A stretch of DNA of 64,000 bases from Anaerostipes amylophilus (GCF_025567365.1 NZ_JAOQJG010000005.1:62001-126000), one strand, 5' to 3'; shown: positions 49,895 through 60,235, counted from the first letter of the stretch. A program made the numbers and translations. Notes: generated by a model not told the origin, from the sequence alone.

Positions 49895-52714
49895 CTCCAA
49901 TATTCCCTTCAAATACTGTCCAGTATATGATTCCTCAACTTCACATATCTCTTCTGGTGTTCCCGCTGCTACAATGGTTCCGCCGCCTGCTCCGCCTTCT
50001 GGTCCCATGTCGATTATATAATCTGCTGTCTTGATCACTTCCAGATTATGTTCGATAACGATCACAGTATTTCCGCCTTCTGTTAATCTTGCAAGGATAT
50101 CTACCAGTTTGTGAACATCTGCAAAATGCAGTCCTGTTGTTGGTTCGTCTAAGATATAGATTGTCTTTCCAGTGCTTCGTTTGCTTAATTCTGCTGCCAG
50201 TTTTATTCTCTGGGCTTCTCCTCCTGACAATTCTGTAGATGGCTGTCCTAATCGGATATAGCCTAATCCTACATCTCTTAATGTCTCCATCTTACGACTG
50301 ATCGATGGAATGTTTGAAAAGAAATCGCAGGCTTCTTCAACTGTCATATTCAGAACATCATAGATGCTCTTTCCTTTGTATTTGACTTCTAGTGTCTCTC
50401 TGTTGTAACGCTTTCCATGACATACTTCACATGGTACATAGACATCTGGCAGGAAATGCATCTCAATCTTGATGATTCCATCTCCGGCACAGGCTTCACA
50501 TCGTCCACCTTTCTTGTTGAAACTGAATCTTCCTTTGTTATAGCCTTTTGCCTTTGCATCTTTTGTCATTGCAAAAAGATCTCTGATCTGATCAAAGACT
50601 CCCGTGTAGGTTGCAGGATTGGATCTTGGTGTTCTTCCGATCGGAGACTGATCGATCGCTATGATCTTATCCAACTGATCGAATCCTTCAATATCTTTGT
50701 GCAGTCCTGGCTTTGTCTTTGCTCGATTTAATTCTTTTGCCAGACGTTTATATAAGATCTGATTGACTAGAGAACTCTTTCCTGATCCAGAAACTCCTGT
50801 GACACAGGTAAAGATTCCTAGTGGAATTTCTACGTCAATATTCTTTAAATTGTTCTCCTGTGCTCCGATCACTTTCAAGAAACCAGATGGTTTTCTTCTT
50901 ACTTCCGGTACTGGAATCTTGATCTTTCCACTTAAATATGCCCCTGTGATAGATTTCTTGTTCTTCATGATCTGTTTGGCAGTTCCTGTTGCTACAACTT
51001 CTCCACCATATTCCCCAGCTTTGGGACCGATATCTACAATGTAGTCTGCTGCCAGCATCGTATCTTCATCATGTTCTACGACGATCAATGTATTTCCCAG
51101 ATCTCTTAGATTCTTCAATGTACGGATCAATTTGTCATTATCTCTCTGATGAAGTCCGATACTTGGTTCATCAAGAATATAAGCAACTCCAACCAGACCA
51201 GAACCAATCTGTGTCGCCAAACGGATTCTCTGAGCTTCCCCTCCTGATAAAGTTCCTGTTGCTCTTGAGAGTGTCAAGTAATCAAGTCCTACATCGTTCA
51301 AGAAACCAATTCTTGCTTTGATCTCTTTTAATACCTGCTCTCCTATCATTTTCTGACGATCATTTAGTTCCATTGTCTCTAAAAATGTTACCATCTCACC
51401 AACAGACATATCACACATCTCGGCAATATTTTTACCAGCAACAGTAACAGCCAGTGATTCCTGTTTCAAACGCTGCCCGTGACACTCATCACATGGTGTG
51501 ATCGTCATAAATGTTTCATATTCTGCTTTCATGTTCTGGGATGCTTCACGATATCTTCTTCCAACATTCTTGATGATTCCTTCAAATGCGACATCATAAA
51601 CGCCTTCGCCTCTCTGACCCTTGTAATAGACTTTAACTTCTCTGCCACCTGTTCCATATAATAAAATATCCTTAATTTCCTGTGGATAATCCTTAAATGG
51701 TGTTTCCAGATCAAAATGATATTCTCTTGCCAGCGCATCTAAGATTGCTCTTGTGTAACTCTTCTTATCAGTTGATGACTGCCATCCAAATACCTGAATC
51801 GCACCCTCTGCAATGCTTAGTTTCTGATCTGGGATCATTAAATCTACATCAAACTCCATCTTGTATCCGAGTCCATGACATACTGGACACGCCCCAAATG
51901 GATTATTGAACGAAAAACTTCTTGGTTCTACTTCATCAATGCTGATATCACAATCCGGACATGAAAAACTCTGGCTGAAATTCATTGGTTCCCCGCCTAT
52001 CACATCAACTGTCATCAAGCCATCTGCTAGATTCAGTGTTGTCTCAATAGAGTCAGTTAAACGTTTCTCGATTCCTGGTTTGATCACCAGACGGTCTACC
52101 ACAATCTCAATGTTATGTTTCTTATTCTTCTCCATCGGTATATCTTCTGACAAATCATAGACATTGCCATCCACCCTGACACGGACATAGCCGCTTTTCT
52201 TCGCATTCTGAAATACCTTGACATGCTCTCCTTTTCTTCCGCGTACGATTGGTGCAAGAAGCTGGATTCTTGTCCGTTCTTCTAACTGCATTAAGCGGTC
52301 TACCATCTGATCAACTGTCTGCTTGCTGATCGGTTTTCCGCACTTTGGACAATGTGGAATCCCAACTCTTGCATATAATAATCGAAAATAGTCATAAATC
52401 TCTGTGACTGTTCCAACCGTAGATCGTGGGTTTCGATTGGTTGATTTCTGGTCAATAGAAATTGCAGGTGATAATCCTTCAATACTGTCTACATCCGGTT
52501 TCTCCATCTGACCTAAAAACTGTCTTGCATAAGAAGATAATGATTCCATATATCTTCTCTGCCCTTCTGCATAGATCGTGTCAAATGCCAAAGAAGATTT
52601 ACCAGAACCACTCAATCCTGTAAAAACAACAAACTGATTTCTCGGTACTTCCAAATCTATATTCTTTAAATTATTTTCTCTCGCACCTTTGATGCGGATC
52701 ATCTCTTTCTTCAT
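49889..52714 (-). CDS. uvrA: Excinuclease ABC subunit A
   Basis: Damage-sensing ABC ATPase of nucleotide excision repair. The 941 residues have two nucleotide-binding halves (GLSGSGKSSLAFDTIYAEGQ near 33; GVSGSGKSSLVNQIL near 640), zinc modules (CPKCGKPI, CPDCDI, CEACAGDGI, CEVCHGKR) and two signature motifs LSGGEAQRI. AGGAG precedes the ATG. It is in operon with uvrB, 41 nt upstream. It ends at the terminus of the composite repeat. Confidence 0.96.
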   Translation of the reverse strand: MKKEMIRIKGARENNLKNIDLEVPRNQFVVFTGLSGSGKSSLAFDTIYAEGQRRYMESLSSYARQFLGQMEKPDVDSIEGLSPAISIDQKSTNRNPRSTVGTVTEIYDYFRLLYARVGIPHCPKCGKPISKQTVDQMVDRLMQLEERTRIQLLAPIVRGRKGEHVKVFQNAKKSGYVRVRVDGNVYDLSEDIPMEKNKKHNIEIVVDRLVIKPGIEKRLTDSIETTLNLADGLMTVDVIGGEPMNFSQSFSCPDCDISIDEVEPRSFSFNNPFGACPVCHGLGYKMEFDVDLMIPDQKLSIAEGAIQVFGWQSSTDKKSYTRAILDALAREYHFDLETPFKDYPQEIKDILLYGTGGREVKVYYKGQRGEGVYDVAFEGIIKNVGRRYREASQNMKAEYETFMTITPCDECHGQRLKQESLAVTVAGKNIAEMCDMSVGEMVTFLETMELNDRQKMIGEQVLKEIKARIGFLNDVGLDYLTLSRATGTLSGGEAQRIRLATQIGSGLVGVAYILDEPSIGLHQRDNDKLIRTLKNLRDLGNTLIVVEHDEDTMLAADYIVDIGPKAGEYGGEVVATGTAKQIMKNKKSITGAYLSGKIKIPVPEVRRKPSGFLKVIGAQENNLKNIDVEIPLGIFTCVTGVSGSGKSSLVNQILYKRLAKELNRAKTKPGLHKDIEGFDQLDKIIAIDQSPIGRTPRSNPATYTGVFDQIRDLFAMTKDAKAKGYNKGRFSFNKKGGRCEACAGDGIIKIEMHFLPDVYVPCEVCHGKRYNRETLEVKYKGKSIYDVLNMTVEEACDFFSNIPSISRKMETLRDVGLGYIRLGQPSTELSGGEAQRIKLAAELSKRSTGKTIYILDEPTTGLHFADVHKLVDILARLTEGGNTVIVIEHNLEVIKTADYIIDMGPEGGAGGGTIVAAGTPEEICEVEESYTGQYLKGILER

Positions 52715-52754
52715 TGATACGCTCCTAATCTGTAAATTTGTAATTCATTTAAAT

Positions 52755-54743
52755 TCAGTCATCATATTCCTGATATGCAATCTTAAATTCCTTCAATTCA
52801 TCTCGAAGCTGTGCTGCCATCTCAAAGTTTAATTCTGCTGCTGCCTGATTCATCTTCTTACTTAACCGCTCGATCTCTTCTTTTAGTTCCTTCTTGGACA
52901 TAGATTCCATGTCCTTTTCATATCCCGTACTTTCTTCTTCGTGATCATCTGATATCTTAATGAGATCTCTGATATCTTTCTTGATCGTCTGTGGTGTAAT
53001 TCCATGTTCTTTATTATACTTATCCTGAATTGTTCGTCTTCGTTCTGTCTCTGTGATCGCTGCATGCATAGAATCTGTCATGTTGTCTGCATACATGATC
53101 ACATGCCCTTCACTATTTCTCGCAGCACGTCCGATCGTCTGTACAAGAGAAGTTTCAGAACGCAAGAATCCTTCTTTATCTGCATCAAGGATCGCTACTA
53201 ACGTAATCTCTGGGATATCCAACCCCTCTCTTAATAAGTTGATTCCAACTAATACGTCAAAAACTCCCATTCTTAAATCTCTGACAATCTCAATTCTCTC
53301 TAATGTATCAATATCGGAATGCAGATATTTTACACGGATACCGACTTCACGCATGTAATCCGTTAATTCTTCTGCCATACGTTTGGTCAGTGTTGTAACA
53401 AGAACTTTATTCCCTTTATCTGTTTCCTTATGAATCTCTCCAAGCAAATCATCAATCTGTCCTTCTACCGGACGCACATCAATCGCTGGATCTAATAATC
53501 CTGTTGGTCTTATGATCTGTTCTGCCCTTAACAATTCATGCTCTTCTTCGTATTTACCAGGTGTTGCAGATACAAATAACATCTGATCGATCTTCTGCTC
53601 AAATTCACTAAATTCCAGAGGACGATTGTCCTTAGCCGATGGCAAACGAAATCCAAAGTCTACAAGTGTTGACTTTCTTGACTGATCTCCTGCATACATT
53701 CCTCCAATCTGCGGAACAGTAATATGTGACTCATCAATGATCATCAAAAAATCATCTCCAAAGAAATCGATCAATGTACTTGGTGGCTGTCCTGGTTCTA
53801 ATCCTGCTAAATGTCTTGAGTAATTCTCAATCCCAGAACAAAATCCAGTCTCTCTTAACATTTCAATATCAAAATTTGTTCGTTCTGCAATTCTCTGTGC
53901 TTCGATCAGCTGGTCATGCTCTTTAAAATATGCCACTTGTTCGGCAAGTTCTTCTTTGATTCCTTTGATCGCACGTTCAATCTGCTCCTGTGGTACAACA
54001 TAATGAGATGCAGGGAAGATTGCAACAAAATTAAGGCTCCTCTTTACTTCACCCGTTAAAACATCAAATTCTACGATCCGGTCAATCTCATCTCCAAAAA
54101 ACTCAACTCTGACCGCATCCTCAAATGTAGATACCGGCAAAATCTCCAGCACATCTCCCTTAACCCTGAAGGTACCTCTCTTGAAATCAAGTTCGCTTCT
54201 TACATACTGAATATTGATCAGATCATCAATAACCTCATCCCTGTCTTTGATCATTCCAGGTCTTAGAGAGATCATCATCTCAGAATAACTTTCCTTACTA
54301 CCAATTCCATAGATACAGGATACACTTGATACAACGATCACATCTTTACGTTCGATCAAAGCTGCTGTCGCACTATGTCTTAGCTTATCAATCTCGTCAT
54401 TGACAGAGGAATCCTTCTCAATGTAAGTATCTGTCGATGGCACATATGCTTCTGGCTGATAGTAATCATAATAGGAAACAAAATATTCTACTGCATTATG
54501 CGGAAAAAATGCCTTAAATTCACTGTATAACTGTGCCGCCAATGTCTTATTATGGGCTAAGATCAATGTTGGTTTATTCAGATTCTGTATAATGTTGGCC
54601 ATCGTAAACGTCTTACCGGAGCCTGTAACACCAAGAAGTGTCTCAAATTGATTTCCTTCCTTAAATCCCTTGGTAAGCTGCTCGATCGCCTGCGGCTGAT
54701 CACCCATTGGTTTATATTCTGATACTAATTCAAAATGATCCAT
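52755..54743 (-). CDS. uvrB: Excinuclease ABC subunit B
   Basis: Helicase-like damage verifier. The 662 residues: Walker A LLGVTGSGKTFTMAN, the beta hairpin YYDYYQPEAYVP, DESH box IIDESHITV, motif VI QTIGRAARN, and a C-terminal UVR domain (KELKEEIERLSKKMNQAAAE) that binds UvrC. ATG 54743 follows GGGAG. First gene of uvrB-uvrA. Confidence 0.96.
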   Translation of the reverse strand: MDHFELVSEYKPMGDQPQAIEQLTKGFKEGNQFETLLGVTGSGKTFTMANIIQNLNKPTLILAHNKTLAAQLYSEFKAFFPHNAVEYFVSYYDYYQPEAYVPSTDTYIEKDSSVNDEIDKLRHSATAALIERKDVIVVSSVSCIYGIGSKESYSEMMISLRPGMIKDRDEVIDDLINIQYVRSELDFKRGTFRVKGDVLEILPVSTFEDAVRVEFFGDEIDRIVEFDVLTGEVKRSLNFVAIFPASHYVVPQEQIERAIKGIKEELAEQVAYFKEHDQLIEAQRIAERTNFDIEMLRETGFCSGIENYSRHLAGLEPGQPPSTLIDFFGDDFLMIIDESHITVPQIGGMYAGDQSRKSTLVDFGFRLPSAKDNRPLEFSEFEQKIDQMLFVSATPGKYEEEHELLRAEQIIRPTGLLDPAIDVRPVEGQIDDLLGEIHKETDKGNKVLVTTLTKRMAEELTDYMREVGIRVKYLHSDIDTLERIEIVRDLRMGVFDVLVGINLLREGLDIPEITLVAILDADKEGFLRSETSLVQTIGRAARNSEGHVIMYADNMTDSMHAAITETERRRTIQDKYNKEHGITPQTIKKDIRDLIKISDDHEEESTGYEKDMESMSKKELKEEIERLSKKMNQAAAELNFEMAAQLRDELKEFKIAYQEYDD

Positions 54744-54831
54744 ATAAATTCTCCCTGTGCAAAAAATCAAACAATTGCTATATGGTCTGCTGTTTATTGT
54801 GTGCCTTTTCTTTTATTTTCATCTATGCTTG

Positions 54832-54840
54832 ATTATATCA
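54832..54840 (-). promoter_or_regulatory. Extended -10 promoter of uvrB-uvrA
   Basis: Minus strand TGATATAAT (TATAAT at 54832-54837) about 90 nt upstream of uvrB, with only a weak -35 (TGTACT, 17 bp away, inside the terminator stem). A LexA box was looked for here and not seen. Confidence 0.5.
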
Positions 54841-54853
54841 AAGTATAAAAAGA

Positions 54854-54888
54854 AAGTACAGAACAAATCGAATGTTTGTTCTGTACTT
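54854..54888 (-). terminator. Terminator after the S41 protease gene
   Basis: 14 bp perfect stem AAGTACAGAACAAA / TTTGTTCTGTACTT with a 7 nt loop, followed on the minus strand by TTCTTTTTATA. It is 10 nt downstream of the protease stop. Confidence 0.85.
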
Positions 54889-54898
54889 ATTTTATTGA

Positions 54899-56041
54899 TT
54901 ATTTCTTCTGTAAAATAGAAATTGCTTTATCAAGCTGTTCATCTGCTTTTGTCTTTGTATTGTCTTTTACCTCAACATCTGGTTTGATTCCTTTTTTGTG
55001 GATATTATGCCCAGCTGGTGTGTAATAAGATGAATATGTCAATTTAACATAAGAACCATCCCCAACTTCAAAAAATCCCTGCACGATTCCTTTGCCAAAT
55101 GTCGTTTCTCCAACTAGTGTTCCTGTATTTCTATCTTTGACTGCTCCGGAAAGAATCTCCGCTGCACTTGCACTGTTACCATTTACTAAGACACATAATG
55201 GCATATCAAGCTGTTCATTTTTAGTATCTTTATAATATTTTTTATTGCCATTCTTATCTTCTGTATAAACGATCGTTCCCTTTGGAAGAATCTGGCTTGC
55301 AATATCTACCACACTTGTTAACAATCCTCCCGGATTATCTCTAAGATCAATGATCAATTTCTTGGCTCCTTGTTTCTTCAAACTTGCAAGGCCGCTTTTA
55401 AACTGGCTGACTGTCACTTCATCAAATTCAGTAACCTGAAGATATCCGATCTGATCTTTCAACATTTTCGTCTCAACCGTTGGATTCTCAATGGATTGTC
55501 TTGTAAATGTATATGTCTTTGTTGTCTGATTTCTTGTAAATGTTAAGTTTACCTTGGTTCCTTCTGCACCTTTGATCTTCTTTACAATATCATCAAGCGC
55601 ATCTGATGTTTTTACTTTGTAATTTCCTACTTTTATTAAAACATCACCTTTCTTTAATCCACTTCCATCTGCCGGACTTCCTTTGACTGGTTTAACTACT
55701 GTGATAATACCTGTCTTGATATCCTGTGTCATGTAAATTCCTACTCCATAATATACTCCACTTGTTGACTCTTCCAGTTCTTTAAAGTCACTCTCTGAAT
55801 AATATGTTGAGTATACATCACCAAGTCCTGCAACCAATCCTTTATATGTGTAATCTTCCAGATCACTTTTCTTCACAGATCCTTTATAATATTTATCAAT
55901 AATCTGTTCAATACGATTAATCTTTCTTGCTGTCTGCAGTGTTGAGCTTGGAACAACGTATGCACGATAAAGGAAAAAACCTTCCACAATGCATACAACA
56001 ACAAGAAGTCCTACAAGTATTTTTGATAATTTCTTCTTCAT
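54899..56041 (-). CDS. S41 family C-terminal processing peptidase (CtpA/B-like)
   Basis: Secreted/membrane serine protease of 380 residues: N-terminal membrane anchor (about 8-27), a PDZ domain (about 95-180, with GSGLKKGDVLIKV), and the S41 domain with the nucleophile Ser in NGNSASAAEILSGAV and Lys in GETTFGKGIVQ. Short linker at the end. With ftsEX and the M23 hydrolase in one operon, it probably trims a cell-wall protein at the division site (inference). Confidence 0.9.
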   Translation of the reverse strand: MKKKLSKILVGLLVVVCIVEGFFLYRAYVVPSSTLQTARKINRIEQIIDKYYKGSVKKSDLEDYTYKGLVAGLGDVYSTYYSESDFKELEESTSGVYYGVGIYMTQDIKTGIITVVKPVKGSPADGSGLKKGDVLIKVGNYKVKTSDALDDIVKKIKGAEGTKVNLTFTRNQTTKTYTFTRQSIENPTVETKMLKDQIGYLQVTEFDEVTVSQFKSGLASLKKQGAKKLIIDLRDNPGGLLTSVVDIASQILPKGTIVYTEDKNGNKKYYKDTKNEQLDMPLCVLVNGNSASAAEILSGAVKDRNTGTLVGETTFGKGIVQGFFEVGDGSYVKLTYSSYYTPAGHNIHKKGIKPDVEVKDNTKTKADEQLDKAISILQKK

Positions 56042-56091
56042 GAAATTAGTTCCTTTCTTTTATGTAATGTATTCTGTTTGAACACATGTTA

Positions 56092-57300
56092 TTATAAGTA
56101 ATTTTGAGGATTTACATAATTTCCATTCTTTTTCACAACAAAATGCAAATGAGCTCCTGACACCATTCCTGTTGCCCCTGATCTCGCAATTGTCTGTCCC
56201 TTGCTGACTCTTGAACCTGAAGATACAAGAAGTTTTGAACAGTGAAGATACATTGTTTCCAACCCATTTCCATGACTGATCTTTAAATAATTTCCATTGT
56301 AAGAATTATATCCTGCATCTATGACTGTCCCAGATGCTGCTGCCACGATCGTTGATCCTGTCGAGCAGGGAATATCAATTCCTGCATGTAATTTCCTTAC
56401 TCCTGTCACTGGATGAATGCGGTATCCATATCCAGATGAAATACTGTGGCAGGATGGAACCGGCCAGCCAAGATTTCTAGAAGAAGTAGTTGTTGTATTA
56501 TTCTTCTTCGCTGTTGTCGCAGATGCCGACGGTTTTGTCTGTGGTGGCCGTTTGCTTGTTGAACCTGCTGATGTACCAGTATCTGATTTAGATTCTTTGG
56601 CTGATTCTTTTACAGAAGCCATATCCAAATCTTTCTGGTCTGGCCCCTCTGCTTCAAATGCAGCAAGCAATGCACTGTTTGATGCTAGCTTCTTCTGATA
56701 CCATACAATCTTCTCTTGTTTCTTCGCAACGGCCTGATCTAACTTCTCTTTCTTTACTTTTGCCTGCGCTGTTAACGTCTTTGCTGTTTGGTAATCCTTC
56801 TTTAAACGGCTTTCTACGATCTGAATTGTGTCTTCCGTTGTCTGTAATTTCAAAAACATATTGCTGTCATATTTTGAAACCTTTGAGACATAATCTGCCC
56901 GTCTTAGAAATTCCTGAAAATTGCTTGCTTCAAAGATTACTTCCATATAAGCCATATTCCCATTCTCATAAAGAAATTTAATACGCTTGCTCATAATCCT
57001 TGACTGTTCTTCTTTCGACTGTTTTGCTTCTTGCAAACGCTCCTGCGTATCTTTCAGTTCTTTTTGGACGGAAGAAAGCTTTGATCTGTACTTTTCATAA
57101 GTTTCATGACTTGCTGTCATTTTCTCATCAAGCTCTTTGATCTCATTTTGTATTTTTTTATTTTTTTCCTGAAGTTTTTTATTTTCATTCTGAACTTGTT
57201 GTTTTTTGTCCACTGCCCAGACGGGTACTTTATAAACATTTAATGTAAGCATTGCAGACAACATCATCAGGACAATTCCTATATGATATCTCCTTTTCAT
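56092..57300 (-). CDS. Murein hydrolase with coiled coil and M23 domain (EnvC/PcsB-like functional class)
   Basis: 402 residues: signal peptide (about 1-29), long coiled coil (about 30-220), a Ser/Thr/Lys-rich linker (about 228-272), and a LytM (M23) domain. The zinc ligands look intact: GYRIHPVTGVRKLHAGIDI and GAHLHFVVKK. So it may be an active endopeptidase, unlike EnvC. FtsEX recruits coiled-coil hydrolases of this type, and it lies right after ftsX (12 nt), which makes that role very likely. Confidence 0.88.
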   Translation of the reverse strand: MKRRYHIGIVLMMLSAMLTLNVYKVPVWAVDKKQQVQNENKKLQEKNKKIQNEIKELDEKMTASHETYEKYRSKLSSVQKELKDTQERLQEAKQSKEEQSRIMSKRIKFLYENGNMAYMEVIFEASNFQEFLRRADYVSKVSKYDSNMFLKLQTTEDTIQIVESRLKKDYQTAKTLTAQAKVKKEKLDQAVAKKQEKIVWYQKKLASNSALLAAFEAEGPDQKDLDMASVKESAKESKSDTGTSAGSTSKRPPQTKPSASATTAKKNNTTTTSSRNLGWPVPSCHSISSGYGYRIHPVTGVRKLHAGIDIPCSTGSTIVAAASGTVIDAGYNSYNGNYLKISHGNGLETMYLHCSKLLVSSGSRVSKGQTIARSGATGMVSGAHLHFVVKKNGNYVNPQNYL

Positions 57301-57312
57301 AGTCTCACCTTC

Positions 57313-58221
57313 CTAGACTTTTAAATACTTTCGGATCGTAATAGAACTTCCAAGCAACCCGATCACAATCCCAACTATTAAAGATAATGGTAATAAGTAT
57401 ATCATAATTTCCTGAATCGGTACAAACTTCATAAATACTGTAACTACATGGAATTTATCATTCATCCATGAAATGATACCCTCATAACCTGCAAAGATCA
57501 CAGCTGTCGGAATCAACGAACCGATCACACCAATAATGATTCCTTCTGCACGAAATGGTGCTTTAATGAATCCATTTGCTGCACCTATAAGTTTCATGAT
57601 CGCTATCTCTTCTTCTCTTACTGCTACTCCGACAGAAACTGTATTGCTCACAAGGAAAATAGAAACCGCCATCAGTATCACGATCACTGCTCCTGCAATA
57701 TAGCTCCCCATCGTATTCATCTTTGTCATTCCTTCTGCTGCTCCCTCAGAGTAACGGACTTTTCTGACACCATCAATCTTCTCTAAATGTGATACCACCA
57801 TTTTATATGATTCTACTTCCTTTAATGTGATCTCATAGGAATCAGATTCTTTTAATGGGTTGTTTCCTTCAAATCCTTCTAAAAGTTCTTCATTTCCCTG
57901 AAATACATCCTTCTTATAGATTTCCCATGCTTCTTCTGCTGATACATACCTCATCGTAGCAATATCTTCTTTTTGACGTATTTCTTTTCCAATCTCATTT
58001 TTTCTTTCTTTTGAAATTCCCTCATCAAAAAAAACAGAAATTCCAACCGATTGTTCCATCTGTTGCATCGTTGATCTGACATTTAATGCAACTGATAAAA
58101 AAGTTCCAAGCAAAAAGACACAAGCAATGATCGTTCCAAGTGATGCCAGTGAAAACATCTTATTCCTGAAAATATTTCTTGTGCCTTCCTTAATTCCATA
58201 CAAAAATCTTCTAAATATCAT
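57313..58221 (-). CDS. ftsX: Cell division protein FtsX
   Basis: Membrane partner of FtsE; transmits ATPase cycles to a wall hydrolase. The 302 residues have four membrane segments (about 22-45, then three near the end) and a large extracellular loop, typical FtsX. ATG 58221 overlaps ftsE by 11 nt, as in other genomes; GGGGG precedes it. The longer upstream frame is inside ftsE. Confidence 0.9.
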   Translation of the reverse strand: MIFRRFLYGIKEGTRNIFRNKMFSLASLGTIIACVFLLGTFLSVALNVRSTMQQMEQSVGISVFFDEGISKERKNEIGKEIRQKEDIATMRYVSAEEAWEIYKKDVFQGNEELLEGFEGNNPLKESDSYEITLKEVESYKMVVSHLEKIDGVRKVRYSEGAAEGMTKMNTMGSYIAGAVIVILMAVSIFLVSNTVSVGVAVREEEIAIMKLIGAANGFIKAPFRAEGIIIGVIGSLIPTAVIFAGYEGIISWMNDKFHVVTVFMKFVPIQEIMIYLLPLSLIVGIVIGLLGSSITIRKYLKV

Positions 58222-58894
58222 AGAACCCCCTAGCTTCATCCTGCTGTATCTGTCCATCTTCGATCTGGATAACTCGTTTTCCCATCTCATTCACAAGTTC
58301 ACGATTATGTGTAACAACCAATACTGTTGTTCCTTTCTTATTGATCTCTGACAAAAGTTCCATGATTTCCCTTGCCGTCACAGGGTCAAGATTCCCTGTT
58401 GGTTCGTCTGCCAGCAGTAATACCGGATGATTGACAAGTGCTCTGGCAATCGCTACCCTTTGTTGTTCTCCTCCTGATAATTCATTCGGAAATGCTTTCA
58501 TACGATCTTTGAGTCCTACCATGTCAAGCATATTCTCCACTTGACGCTTGATATAGCGGTTTGGAGCCTCTACAACTTTCTGCGCAAAAGCCACATTCTC
58601 AAAGATGGTCCGATCCTTAAGCAGACGGAAATCCTGAAATACCATTCCCATCTGCCTTCGAAGTTTCGGAAGTTCCTTGCGTTTTAATTCTTTATAATTC
58701 TGTCCATTAACTATGATCTGACCACTTGTTGGTTCAAGTTCTTTCTGCAAAAGCTTCATAAGTGTCGTCTTTCCTGAACCACTTTTGCCAACGATAAATA
58801 CAAACTCGCCCTTCTCTACATCAAGTGATACATTGGTAAGTCCTGTATTCTCTTTATCATATTCCTTCGTTACATTCTTTAATGTGATCATCAT
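58211..58894 (-). CDS. ftsE: Cell division ATP-binding protein FtsE
   Basis: ABC ATPase of the FtsEX complex, 227 residues. Walker A GKSGSGKTT (about 36-44), Q-loop MGMVFQDFRLLKDRTIFENVAF (distinct FtsE wording), signature LSGGEQQRVAIARAL, Walker B LLLADEPTGNLD. It starts 4 nt after the PucR-like regulator gene. Confidence 0.94.
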   Translation of the reverse strand: MMITLKNVTKEYDKENTGLTNVSLDVEKGEFVFIVGKSGSGKTTLMKLLQKELEPTSGQIIVNGQNYKELKRKELPKLRRQMGMVFQDFRLLKDRTIFENVAFAQKVVEAPNRYIKRQVENMLDMVGLKDRMKAFPNELSGGEQQRVAIARALVNHPVLLLADEPTGNLDPVTAREIMELLSEINKKGTTVLVVTHNRELVNEMGKRVIQIEDGQIQQDEARGFYDI

Positions 58895-58898
58895 AATT

Positions 58899-59984
58899 CT
58901 AATCCATTGTGTCCATATGTTTCATATATTTGACTACCATCAGTGCTATTTTAAATGCAATGGCATCTTCAAAGTTTCTTAAGTCCAGATTCGTATTCTT
59001 CTGAATCTTGTCCAGACGATATACTAATGTATTACGATGAATAAATAACTGTCTGGATGTCTCGGATACATTCAGGTTATTCTCAAAAAATTTGTCGATC
59101 GTCGTTAATGTCTCTGCATCAATAGAATCTGGAGAATAATCTCCAAAAACTTCCCTGATAAACATCTTGCATAATGGAAGAGGCAGCTGATAAATCAGTC
59201 TTCCAATTCCAAGCTGATTGTATGCGATCACCTGAGCATCTTCATAGAAAATCTTACTGACTTCCAGTGCGATCTGTGCTTCCTTATATGATCTTGAAAC
59301 ATCTTTGATCGTCTCTGCAATGTTACCAATGGCAATCTTCACTTCCTTGATACCATATTCATTCAAGCCCTTCACAATCTCCCTGGCATGTGCTAGGAAT
59401 TCTGTCTGGCCTTCTTCTCCATTGACTGGTGTCACATATACAATACTCTTCTCATCCACTGCTGTAATAAAATCAGTATCTCCATCTGTCTCAACTTCTT
59501 TCATAGCTTCTAACAGATTCTGATCCTTCTCATATTCTGCCTGAATCAGAAATGCTACCCTTCTCTGCTCAACTTCAATATGAAGCTTCTTAGAGCGATT
59601 ATAAATATCAACTAATAATAAATTATCTCTTAACAAATTCTTTACAAAGTTCTCCTTATCCAGGCGTTCTTTGTACGCTGTCAACAGGTTCTGAATCTGC
59701 ATCACCGCCAGTTTACCAATCGTATACGCATTCTCGCTCATTCCATTCACAAGAAGAATATATTCCAATCTCTGTTCATCGAAGATCTTAAAATACTGAA
59801 AACCATCGATTACCTGACTCTCTGCCATAGACTCTGCAAATTCTGTAGCATGTTCTGTCAAAGATTCCTGAACCTCCATTGTTGTTACTACGATACGACC
59901 GGACAGATCTAAAATACACAGATCGATTCCAGTCACTTCTTTCATTCCACTAATTGTCTCTTTTAATATCTGATTTGAAATCAT
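58899..59984 (-). CDS. CdaR/PucR-type transcription regulator
   Basis: 361 residues: an N-terminal sensory part resembling the sugar-diacid domain (about 1-135, MISNQILKETISGMKEVTGIDLCIL-like opening), a middle GGDEF-like degenerate segment, and a C-terminal PucR HTH (about 295-350, FFENNLNVSETSRQLFIHRNT). It is the first gene of the operon with ftsE-ftsX-M23-S41. A regulator of this kind in a division/wall operon is unusual; target and ligand unknown. Confidence 0.8.
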   Translation of the reverse strand: MISNQILKETISGMKEVTGIDLCILDLSGRIVVTTMEVQESLTEHATEFAESMAESQVIDGFQYFKIFDEQRLEYILLVNGMSENAYTIGKLAVMQIQNLLTAYKERLDKENFVKNLLRDNLLLVDIYNRSKKLHIEVEQRRVAFLIQAEYEKDQNLLEAMKEVETDGDTDFITAVDEKSIVYVTPVNGEEGQTEFLAHAREIVKGLNEYGIKEVKIAIGNIAETIKDVSRSYKEAQIALEVSKIFYEDAQVIAYNQLGIGRLIYQLPLPLCKMFIREVFGDYSPDSIDAETLTTIDKFFENNLNVSETSRQLFIHRNTLVYRLDKIQKNTNLDLRNFEDAIAFKIALMVVKYMKHMDTMD

Positions 59985-60171
59985 CCTTTTATTAACCTTT
60001 CATATTTGCCGTTCAACCTTTTCTTTTACTATACAGCATTTTAACCAAAAAAAAAAGAAAAATTTAGTAATTTTTACATGATATTGTGGATTTTATACAA
60101 ATTTTTAGCAAAAAACATACAAACTTTAAGCAAACTCCTGTGTCTCATTGCAGTAAATTCCTGTTTTATCG

Positions 60172-60219
60172 TAAAAAAGAGATGTTTCGAAGCTATCTTT
60201 CTTCAAAACATCTCTTTTA
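60172..60219 (-). terminator. Terminator after the LytR_C membrane protein gene
   Basis: 18 nt arms AAAAGAGATGTTTCGAAG / CTTCAAAACATCTCTTTT with one mismatch and an 8 nt loop, then TTTTACG on the minus strand. It lies 16 nt after the stop of the gene at 60236. The remaining ~185 nt up to the regulator gene at 59984 is A/T-rich; no clear promoter was fixed. Confidence 0.8.
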
Positions 60220-60235
60220 TATTATACCTTATTTA

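Noticed and set aside
54744..54853. LexA (SOS) box before uvrB
   Set aside because: No GAAC-N4-GTTC (or close variant) is present at the promoter.
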